From positions 1,455,748 through 1,519,747 of the forward strand of contig CAXAMN010022917.1 of assembly GCA_963970005.1 (NCBI GenBank): a stretch of 64,000 nucleotides of DNA, read 5' to 3'. Shown here one piece after another: positions 24,376 to 34,129 of the stretch. The stretch is from Durusdinium trenchii (lineage: Eukaryota; Sar; Dinophyceae; Suessiales; Symbiodiniaceae). Every line of letters begins with the position of its first letter. The first letter of the stretch is position 1. Made by a program: the position numbers and the translations under genes. The notes under the pieces are model-generated. The model had not been told where the DNA came from, made no database searches, and saw only the letters and a program-made list of their open reading frames with translations.

Positions 24376-24428
24376 CTGCAGAAATGAATGGGGTGCAAAA
24401 CACTCAGCTGGTGAGAAAGAAAAAACAG

Positions 24429-24469
24429 TGATGATAATGGTGATGATGATGATGATGATGATGATGATA
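24429..24469. repeat. (GAT)n microsatellite
   Basis: About a dozen GAT triplets with one interruption (AATGGT). Confidence 0.9.
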
Positions 24470-24474
24470 CCTCT

Positions 24475-25760
24475 ATATAGCTTCTGCTCTGCCTTGAGAA
24501 CTAGACATCAAGCGCACGACCCGAATCAAGGTTGGACTTGGGATTGTCAACATTCATAAACGACAAAAAACGACATGATAGACTGTAATAACAAGAAAAA
24601 TTAAACAAAAATAATCAAACATAAATAAACGTGCGACAAAACCCATATCAAACCCAATCTTCAATGGTAAAGAACCCACGGATGCAAGTGAACATTGTCC
24701 TTGCCATCGTGTTTTGAGAACCCTCTGAACTAACAGAACGCTGGCCCTCCAAGAAGCATCGACAGAACCATCTGAACAGAGCCTCCTGAGCCTTGCTAAG
24801 CGTCTCTTTGGCTTTCACAAGACCTGCCTGCCGAGAGCGAGCTCACCAAGCCCACGTGCGGAGCAGGGTACCCTGTGTTGGGGCCCTTGAAAGGGTACCC
24901 TTCTGAAGATTGACTTCGGCATGTGGGAAAAAACAGTCGCATCAAACATCCAAGAACAACATGAAATATGAAAGACCCGTGTCCTCAACCAGATATCCTT
25001 TGTGTGTTGCATGCGTGGGAATAGATATCAAAATACAGTATACTGGGGTCTAGTGACATAGGACTTACGGTTCTAGTGACATAGTCAGCTGGGATAGCCA
25101 ACTCCTGAGTCATGTGCCTGGTCAAAAGGCGTGTCTATATGCCTTTACCCCCCCTGAGGGAGCAATCAAAAATACAAATAAACAAACAAAATATGCTGAA
25201 ATCAATGTGTCAGAGAGAAATCACATGCATCATGACATGAGCAGTTGGCACCTTTTTCAACACCCCTTGGTTCCTATGTCATCTTGCACGGTCGTGGCGT
25301 ATTTTGGGCCACCTTTCCTAAGTCATGGGCTCATGGGACTTCGAGCTTTGGTCAAGAATCCACGGTTAGGTCTCTTTGTTTCTTTCTTTCTGTATTTGTC
25401 TCATTCTTAAAGCATCCAGGTGAACAAAAAAGGTTTCATACCAAAAGACTCTGGACTCTGGACCCTGGCATTTCCTGACCATCACTCACAAAAATGCCTT
25501 TAGCCCTTGGAGCTGACCCTGCCACTGCTGCCAGTTTGCAGGGTGATAATTGAATATATTATATGTGAGCGAATGTTTTCGGGGAGGGCTTTCCAGTATG
25601 TTGTAGAGTGGCCCTCAGGATGTCTTTTGCCCACATGTAGAAGCTCATGTAGATAGGCATGAGTGACATGAACTGGAAGCTTGCCTCGTGAGTTTCCGGT
25701 TGAACGGAGCAAAGGCATCATCTTTCCATCTTTATTGTTCGCTCCAAACATCGGTGTCCC
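24475..25760. other. No supported gene
   Basis: AT-rich stretches and short frames only. TAGTGACATAG recurs at 25052 and 25075. Confidence 0.45.
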
Positions 25761-25763
25761 TGG

Positions 25764-25990
25764 CCTTACTACTAGGAACAAGAAGCTGCTAGGGGCTCCT
25801 GGCATCGCTACTAGGAGCAAGGGCCCTACTACTAGGAACAAGAAGCTAGTAGAAATAATATATAAATTAGAATTTAAAGAAAATCAATAAGCTACTAGGA
25901 ACAAGTGCATCACTTCTAGTAACAAGTGCCTTACTAGTAGTAACAAGAAGCTTACTAGTAGAATTAGTAGTAAAGAAGGCTACTAGGACC
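25764..25990 (+). repeat. Modular dispersed repeat, copy 3 (longest)
   Basis: About ten units. Words such as GGCCTTACT, GAAGCT, GGCATCGCT and GGGCCCTACT are joined by linkers ACTAGGAACAA, GCTAGGGGCTCCT and ACTAGTAACAAG. The phrase TCCAAACATCGGTGTCCCTG occurs just before (about 25742) and just after (about 26001) the array, so the array sits between two copies of a flanking direct repeat. Confidence 0.8.
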
Positions 25991-26029
25991 TTTTTGTAGC
26001 TCCAAACATCGGTGTCCCTGCTTCTCTCT

Positions 26030-29000
26030 AACACCAAACCAGGCCTTCACGGTACCTGAGCGGCTTCCAGTAGCTTCGGTGTGAGCGACTTCTGCCTCGG
26101 CAAGAATATTCCCCACGAGCTTTTCCGAACATATGGATCAAATGTGTATTGCTCAAAAATAGAGATCTATTGAGTCCAGAGATTGACATATTCTATTCTA
26201 TTGGCGCTTTGCCTAGCACATGCGTCGCACCTGGCGCTTATCACTTATGACTGTCCAAAAAAGCTGCTATGGTGCTTCTTCGCTTCGCAAAAAAAAAGGA
26301 GCTTCGCTGCTCTGAGCTGAAAACAAAGCTTTCCAAAGCTCGGGATCCAGCGAGGTCAAGGGAATCCTGCGCAGACCGTAGCTCTTCTTCCAAAGCCTGG
26401 CGATCGGACCGGTCTGTCCGGTTCGGAATCCAGTTGGGGGAAGCAGGGACAAGCCAAAGGAAAGGACTCCAGAAAGGGGTGGGGGCAACTGTGACTTAGA
26501 TCATGAAATGTGTTCTGCTTCAATTAATGGCGTAACAGTGCTCTGCATGGAAACAGTTATTGTATGTTATAGTACAGTATAAGTTATTTCTCCTATACAT
26601 AGCAATTTAAGCAAGATATCACATGTTCTGAGGATTTCCAAGGTACATCTTGACAAGGACCAATCACAATCTAAAGCATGCTGAGCGCAACTACACACCT
26701 TTTGACTCCCAATCCGCACAGCCTATCTCCACTGCCTGAGTTTGTACAAGCCGACAACCCTACAGACAGTTTCTCAGCGTGATCCCTCGAAACACCAAGG
26801 CTGATGTCGCCCAAAGAAAGACGACATGGTGCACACAGGAGAGCGTGCACAAACCACACGTGGCACGACTGAATTCCGGCAGGGGAACGCTCCAGTGGTG
26901 CATGAGACCGTGCATGAGACCGCACATAATATGAGTACAACCAAGCAAATGAGATGAATGCACATCCCATAGTCACATATCACATAAATTATATATCGAT
27001 GACCTTGGTGGTATTCTCATGAATCTGATCGGACCTTGCTTGGCTCTTATGTAGAAAATTTCTCACATTGATCAAGCCTGAAAGCTACAAGAGCATAGGC
27101 TTGGGAAAAGCGCGTCGCATCCCTTGGGATGGTCAAAGTCACGGCACTGTCAGGTCATTGAATCCTCCTTACCATCTCTGCCTGTTTGACAAAACTGTTA
27201 TGTCTGCAAAACTGTAGGTGCCATAGCTTTTCTATAAGTTGTTCTCATAAGCTGGCCAACCGCTCAATAGAATGGTCAACCGCACCAACCTTAGTCCATC
27301 CCTCCGGTGTTTTCCATCCTCAAATCTTGAGGACGTGTTCGCATCGATCGATTCACCTGCGCGAAACTTCCCGAGATCTAAAGGGATTGAGTCTTCACTG
27401 CACGCCCTCGACGCTGCCCCTGAGTGGCCCGAGACGAAGCCAACCGAGACGAAGCCAACGACACTGTTTCACAGTCCGTTGCACAGGACTAGAGACGAAC
27501 GAGGCGGAGGTGGACAAAAGGTAGAGCGAACGGAAGATTCTGAGGAGCAAGCAGCAAGCAGCAAGGCTGCAGGGTCTTGTCAAGGGAGCGTGGAAGAATA
27601 GCAGAAGACGTGCAGCAACGCCAAGCAACAGCCACCAGCAGCAGCAACCAGCAGCAGCAAGCAGCAGCAACACCAAGCAACAGCAACCAGCAGCAGCATA
27701 GCAGGAAACTCCTCGAACCCATAAAGGAATGACATGGAATGACCCCCAAAATCTCATGCAACTCTGGCACGCGCAGCCCTGGGTTTTTGTACATTTTTTG
27801 ATATTTTTTTGGGAGGGTTGCACAAACGGAGCTAGTCCATTGCTTGCAAGAAGAGCCATCGAATCAAACAGGGTGGAAGGCAGGGCGGATTAAGCCGAAG
27901 CTTCTGCCGGTAGGGAGGTAACGGATCACGCTCGAAGGCAGTAGTGATTGAGCGCTAACAAAGCCCGACGTACTCAACCCATCTCAACCCCAAACCACAA
28001 CACGGCAGGGTGGGGTGGAGTCGAATCAAGGGGGCATCCTCCCCTACATCATTTTGCTAAAGCAAGGAGAGCCTTGGTAGCCGAGGCTACCTTTCGTGAC
28101 AAAAACAAAGTGAGCTTTCCAGGATGGATGCGTCTCAAATGCGCCCCAATCCTTTCAGGGTCCAAGTCCGTTATGGGTCCTTTTTCAAGTCACTTAACCT
28201 CTCTTCCCAATCCTTTCCTACTGAAAGACTTACCATGCGGCCAGGGGTCCTCAAGTCTCACGCGCCTTCGACGCAGCCAAAATCCCGAGGCACAGCACCT
28301 GGGGGATTAGGACGGGGGCGCTTAAGGGTTGTTTGAAAAACAAGTGACTGATGCTGGAATGAGGGGATGAACCCCCACTGTAGATTCCTCAAAATACATG
28401 TCCCATTGTAATGTAAGGCGCTTGTCTTGATAGCTAATCCAAGGGCTGGGAGGGTGCTTGACATGGTCCAAAGGGTTGGGACCTCCATGGTGCTTGCGAT
28501 TGCACATAGGCCAATGGATGAAGAAGAATCAATCAACATCAACGGCGGAGTCTTGCTTTTGTTCATTCTGCTGGAGAGAGCGCTTCAATAGGAGTCAGTA
28601 CGACAACAGCTTCAGTGAGGTGAACTTTCAAGTGTCCGAATCAACAACCGGAATGCGAAAAGAACCAGCAACGCAGAACGTCGTCATGGAATAGGGTTCA
28701 CTGGGTTTCATGCCCTAGCGACTAAAATTTAAGGGACCCTACATTCGCTCAACCTTCGTCTCCAGCTCTCGAAGCTTGTGTGCAATGCCAAGTTGCCACC
28801 AGGACAGACATGCCCATGGTTGCATATTGCGTCTCAGGCCAACCTGCGGTTCAAGCTCAAGCTGACGAATAGAATACACTTTGTTGCTCAACATTCCGAA
28901 TCATCCCCAAACGTTCCGGCCAGGCTGAGTTTATGGGTTGTGGAAAAAAAGATGTCTCTCCCTACAGAGGTCCGCTGCTGCTCGCCGAGCAACCGATGGC

Positions 29001-29070
29001 AGACACCACTGGCATAGAGCACACAGTGAAGGCAGCAGCAGTGAGGAAAACAATGCAATCCTCAGCAAAA
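26030..29070. other. No gene supported with confidence; includes a CAG-rich tract at 27600-27705
   Basis: A (CAGCAG)-rich low-complexity tract creates long open frames on both strands around 27400-27860. A plus frame just upstream (27272-27600, VERTEDSEEQAASSKAAGSC) has a protein-like acidic end, but its open length is partly due to the repeat. Elsewhere only short, overlapping frames are present. Confidence 0.35.
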
Positions 29071-29349
29071 TCATCGTCCATGGGACGTTTGGTTAGAGCC
29101 AATGCATCCATGTCCATCCATGTCCTCGTCATAACACCATGGGTCCCGCGACTCCCGCAACATGTCATAACACTCCCACACATCCCTTGCTATCCCTTTT
29201 TGGTGGGTATGGAAGGGGGAAAAACAAGAGAGCTCGTCACTGTGAGCGTGCACTTTTTTAAGCATTTCAAGCTGCCAAATCTTGCTGTCAAAAGTTTTCA
29301 GCTCATACCAAAGCCAAAACTTCTCATGTGGACTTCCAACAAACAACAA
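29071..29349 (-). CDS. Candidate coding segment, unknown protein
   Basis: A 92-codon minus-strand frame, KFWLWYELKTFDSKIWQLEM through ARDVWECYDMLRESRDPWCY, is rich in aromatic and charged residues as expected of real protein. It lies just downstream of the transposase locus on the same strand but shows no transposase motif. A plus-strand frame overlaps it. Borders are unknown. Confidence 0.3.
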   Translation of the reverse strand: MLFVGSPHEKFWLWYELKTFDSKIWQLEMLKKVHAHSDELSCFSPFHTHQKGIARDVWECYDMLRESRDPWCYDEDMDGHGCIGSNQTSHGR

Positions 29350-29506
29350 TATTTCAATAGAGATTCTATAGCAATCTTACTGATATGCACTAGTGTGTTT
29401 AATTAATAGCAACCCACCAAATAGAAGGATTTACATAGCAAAAATATTTATATTCTACAGAACTTGTCCCATGAGATTAGATCTACAGATGGTCCCTCAG
29501 CTTTCT

Positions 29507-31829
29507 TCACTTCTTGTACTTCATGGACTTACTCTTCATGGACTTGCCCTTCATGACCATCTTGTTGCCAGACGAGGGTTTGCCAATTGCATTCTTCGTG
29601 TTGGACTTCTTGCCACATAGGTATGAGACAGACTTCGCATTCTTGAAGAGGTTTGGCAGGCGAGTTGGATGCAAATACCGAATGTTGCCACCCTCAATGG
29701 ACTCGTTGTGACGCTTGGACAGAAGCAACAAGAAGAATTTGTGCCGGTGGGCTCGCATCTCATTGATGATAGGGGAAAAGTTGCGGAACCACGAGAAGAC
29801 CTGTTCGCAAAGATCGAAGTGTTCTCTTTGTGAATGCGCTTCTCCAGCTTCTTGCGGTACCCTAGGTAGGCTTGACTTAAAGTAAATACGAAACTATACA
29901 AAACGACACATTCATAAGGACATATAAGGACTAATGCAACAACATGTGCCTCAATAAACTTGCAAAAAATGATTGCGGTCGTCTCGATAGAACTGAATCC
30001 ATATTGATTGACTTGGTGTTGAAACAAACAGACAGGACACGAGGATTGCAAGGGCAGGTTCGCGAATGACCATGAGAATGAAAACCATCCACGACATAGT
30101 AGCCGATCTGATTCAAGGCCTCATTCGGCTCCCCACATGACTTGAAAGCGCATGCTCTGTCGTAGACAAGGCAATCCAGTTTGGGTTACAACCAGATGAC
30201 GTTCTCCACAGCCAGAGTTGCGACCTCGTTGCCTTCAGGTTCATGCATGACCTGCAAGCTGATGATGCGACCGGACTTCGGATCACACGCAAGCATCCAG
30301 CCATTGGTGTAGTGCCCGGTGGTGTGCTCAGACTTCCTAGGACGGCCTGCGCGCTTCATTGGCGCCATATCACACTGCATCTTCAGCTTCTGGTTTCCAT
30401 CAAGGACTAAGGTCTTCACCTGCTGACGCTTGTGTGGAGGAAAGGTAGATGAGTGGCAAAAGGAATCGTAGAGGTCAAGATGGGTATCTTGGATCTCCTG
30501 TTCGATCATGATCTCCTGATGCAGGCCCAACAACTCGAACTCCCTCACAGCCATGTAGTAGAACAACGCAGACGCATGCAGCTTGTCAAAGTTCTGAAGG
30601 ATTGACTCTTGGGAATCTCTGTGGACAACGTGGTAAGCGCACGACACAGCAGCGCCTGAGAGATGACCACGGAACAGAAGTTCTTCATGATACTGGATGT
30701 ATTTCAAAGAAAAGGCCTTCTTGGAGTTCACAAACAGAATGTTGTCCTGAAAATCCTTCATGCCAAGGACGTTCACCTTCTTGCCTGCTTCCCAGCGATA
30801 GTTGTAGCCATAAGAAGCCCGGCAAGAACGGGAAGTACAGTTCTTCTGCACGTGGACGATTTTTCGAGGACCATCTAAATCGTACAGCACGGCATCGACG
30901 GACAAATGGTAGATGAGGGAACCAGAACAACCTTCACAGACACACTTGCTCAGAGGACATGTGAAAGTCTGCGGACTAGAACCTCCCACAGCATCCAAGG
31001 TCACTAATGCTGAGTAGGATTGCCTTCGCAAGTAGTAGAAGGTGTACTGGCCAGATGACAACATGTCCATTGCCACACCAGCAGACACCACTGAGGTGAC
31101 CTCACCATCCTTCTTGAGGAGCAAACCTTCTCGATGCTGCAAGGCAAAGAAGTGCTTCATGTCCTTGTCATGCACGATGTAGCTGCCATCCGGCAAAGAC
31201 TTTCGACAATGCTTCTGACACAGTTGGACGCCAAAGGGAAGTAGCAGACTATTGCCGTAGGAAACTGAGAATGGGCCATCTTGATCGCAAACCACCGGAA
31301 GACCAATATTTTGCATGGCCATGATCAAGCACACATCTTTGAAGCCATTCTGGCAGCCAGGACCTCCATATTCTAAGTCAGGAGCAGCACCAACGCGAGG
31401 CATCGGATCTTCGTCATCAGAGGGAGGATGAAGTCCAGGCAAAGTGTCCGGATTGGGAATGTCTTCTGTCCTTCTCTGTCTCTTGTGTGGTGGCGGGGAA
31501 GGTGTGTCCAAGACAATGGGCTCACTAGAGGTAAAGGCAAGGCTCTGGAACTTCAAGGAAGGCTCTTCCTTAACGGTCCAACCTGCACTTGCACGATCTG
31601 TGTCTACATCCACAGGATCTCCACGTGTCGCTGTGGCCAACCATGCATGCGCATCCGGATGCTCGGCTGGCTCCAACTTGGGCACGCCAACCAAAAGAGC
31701 AGGGGCAGGGTGAGGAATTGACAATGAACTCGATGCCGGCCTTGAAGAAGCAGGTGCAGCAGGCAAAGCCCCATCAGCCCGAAGCAACGCATCCAAACCA
31801 GGCGTGGAATCAAAGGAGTAGCAGGACAA
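29507..31829 (-). pseudogene. KDZ-type transposase (CxC cysteine-cluster class), broken copy
   Basis: An uninterrupted 547-codon frame (31829-30186) starts with a Pro/Ser-rich region holding a basic patch (PHKRQRR). A cysteine cluster follows (CPLSKCVCEGC, then CTSRSCRASYGYNYRW), like the CxC zinc modules tied to KDZ transposases, and then the first catalytic block VLDGNQKL. A TAA stop follows IWL, and the same frame continues at once with PKLDCLVYDRACAF and VVDGFHSHGHSRTCPCNP, the YDxxC and FHxxGH blocks. After a probable intron (about 29965-29880) the text ENTSI is read, then a frameshift leads to CEQVFSWF, the Glu block, and a basic tail ending KSMKYKK before the stop at 29509. The motif order D, D, E matches Kyakuja/Dileera/Zisupton transposases. 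The stop and frameshift mean that this copy is probably dead, barring sequencing error. Confidence 0.75.
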
Positions 31830-31878
31830 GCTGGCGAAGCAGGACGTACAGGATGATCATGTCGACGGAATAGCTCTT

Positions 31879-33572
31879 TCAACCATTCAGTCTCCCATGC
31901 CACAGATGCGGAATAAGTATCCGGCTGAGGCCCACCAGTTTCCAATTCTTCAGGGTTGGCTTGCAATCTGGAAGAAGAATGTCCTTTGAATCTGAGTTGG
32001 TCCAAAAAACACGCTGCACCTTGACATGCTTCTCAGTGGGTGGTCGGAAATAGATGTACTTCTCAGCAAACACGATGAAGGCAGCCCTTTTCAGAATTGC
32101 CATAGCATCGGCATTGGCGATGTAGCCCACGGCTGGACGGACCAGCTTCATGAAAGACTCATGGGAGACTTCTGCTGAGAAAACACCATCAACATCGCCT
32201 TCTTGACCCTCTGGGTTGTACTGGTTGTCTACGACGATGCGAAGCTGATGCATCACGAACTTCGCTGCCGTCCACCTGCCCAAGAAAAGTAATGATTTAC
32301 ATTCACAGACATGCATGTCAAGGGAAAACACAATATGTGGATTGCACATGTGATGTGACATTGCAGAGCCCGGCCTTTCTTTCAGGATGGTCTCAGAATC
32401 TCCCACATCTGAGAACGCCTTTTTCTTTTTGATGGTCTCATTACCGATTTCACCATCGTCAAAAATGGCAGGCGTGGCTTGTCGAAGAAGATGCCACGAA
32501 AGAAATCAAACTCCGGGGCTGACCTGAACTGACCATTTCCTCCATGATATCGCGAAAACATCATGGAAAGAATTCGAGCGAGAGGGGTTTTGCCGACACC
32601 GGACTCTCCGAGCAGCCACAGGGAATGTCCACGAAGATGAGGCAAGAGATCTTCCAAGATGGTCAAGATTTCTGGCTGAATGGCTTGGATGGTCAAATCA
32701 TATCTGTCAGGCAATTTGGCCAGACATCCGTCATTAGCAAGACAATCAAGAGCTCTCTGAACCAACTTCTCGTTCCAACCATGGATCGGAGAACCTTCTT
32801 TTTGGATGTGGCGATGGATCCAGCGCATCTGCTTCAAGTTCTCCTTGTCTCTCTCACCGTTGCTGATGATGAAGTCCCATCCTGCATCCTGTTCATCTTC
32901 TCCTTGAGGGGCACGTGCTTTGTTGGATCGGACCTTCTCAGCGGAAAGAGAGAAGTGACGAAACTGATGCCCACCCAGGCACTCCAACATCCACTGGAAG
33001 CCACGGCGAGCTTGCTGTTTGTTGAGGGAGGCCCAAGCAATCTCCTTGCCTTGACCACGCACGAGCTTGGCAACATATGCGCCCTTGACTTTGTCACTCT
33101 TGACGTAGTAATGCTTGAGGACACATAGTTTCCCATTGGTTTGTGGAAGCAAACAAAATTGGGACAAGCAAGAGAACGTGGGGCGCTCCTTCAAGGTAAG
33201 TGCTTCAGGAAGCTCTTGCCAAGCCTTGTCTCTGATGATGGCTTTCAGATTGTCCATGTCGATCGAGGAGGGCTCGACATCATAGATCAAATCAACGAAG
33301 TGCTTGATTGAAGGAGTAGAGTCCGAAAGCCTGAGAAGCATAAGAAAGAATCATGCATAAATATCACATGTGATGGGGTATGGCCTATCGACTTTCGATG
33401 ACACTTGAAGACAGACAAGAAACTCCTTCAAAGGTAGACAGATCGGAGTGACCGAACCGACCGGTAGAGGGCCAACATGAACATGAGCTGGAAGTTCTCG
33501 CAGCGTGAGGTGCTGGGTCGCTGCGATGGCATCGCTCAGGGACATATTATCGCCCTCCACCTCCATGGCCAT
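31879..33572 (-). pseudogene. P-loop ATPase section upstream of, and probably fused to, the KDZ transposase
   Basis: The likely start is ATG 33572 (MAMEVEGDNMSLSDAI). After an intron ending TTCTCAG (about 33325), a long frame runs to 32382 and carries the Walker A motif GESGVGKT at 32609-32586, after HLRGHSLWLL. A frameshift near 32470 is needed to reach the Walker B-like AIFDDGEIGNE and KKKKAFSDVGD. A 99-base GC-AG intron (32374-32276) joins ILKER to WTAAKF. The frame then runs through FVMHQLRIVVDNQY to LPDCKPTLKN, where another frame switch leads into the transposase frame. The ATPase resembles the helicase/STAND-like P-loop class in general terms only; the exact family is unresolved. The same strand and the near-continuous text into the transposase suggest one long fusion protein, but two adjacent genes are possible. 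Confidence 0.6.
32276..32374 (-). other. Intron with GC donor and AG acceptor
   Basis: Donor GAAAG then GCCGGG, acceptor TTGGGCAG then GTGGACG. Removal restores ILKERWTAAKF with the frame kept (99 bases, a multiple of 3). This is a clear instance of the non-canonical GC-AG introns seen in this window. Confidence 0.65.
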
Positions 33573-33659
33573 AGAGTGTTGAAGGGCTCGAAAGATAGCA
33601 CAGAAGCAAATTGAACGATACAAGGATGACAATGAGCCAGACAGGATGGGCATAGGAAG

Positions 33660-33930
33660 TTTCTGAAATTGCAAAACTAAAAAAACAAACAAAAAAAAAC
33701 AAACTCATGGCTTGCAGACGGTCTTGGGTCCAAAGGTTTTCTTTTTGGTTTTCCTGAGTGCAGTGTCCAAACCCTGTTGAAAAAAAAAACAGACTCATGG
33801 ATTGCAGAGGGTCTTGGGTTGGTTGGGTTGTTTTTTTTGTTTTTTTTTGTGTGTTTTTGTTTTTTTTGTGTTTTTTTTTACTATTTTTTTTGTTTTTTTG
33901 GGTTTTTTTGGGTTTTTTTGTTATGTGACA
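33660..33930. repeat. Homopolymer-rich A/T tract
   Basis: Runs of A or T broken by single G or C, including TTTTTTTGTTTTTTTTGTGTGTTT. GACTCATGGATTGCAGAGGGTCTTGGGT and ACTCATGGCTTGCAGACGGTCTTGGGT form an imperfect duplicated unit of about 100 bp (33702 and 33790). It lies upstream of the element gene's likely start. Confidence 0.8.
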
Positions 33931-34129
33931 CTGAAGCATTTAGTAGAATACACTCACTGAAATATAGTGTTTTTGCACTAGTCTACTAGATATGCAAGAA
34001 TACAGTGAAATATTTACAGTTTTAGCGCACGCTGGTGGTAACGTGTTCTGAAAAACAAAGTGTTAGCCCAACACTCAAGGTCTTTGCAAAGGAGAAGTGG
34101 TAGATGCATGTAAAACCCAAGATATCCGG

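Noticed and set aside
27395-27860. 154-codon minus-strand frame rich in Cys, Leu and Ala
   Set aside because: It is generated by the CAG/AGC low-complexity tract; no domain is present.
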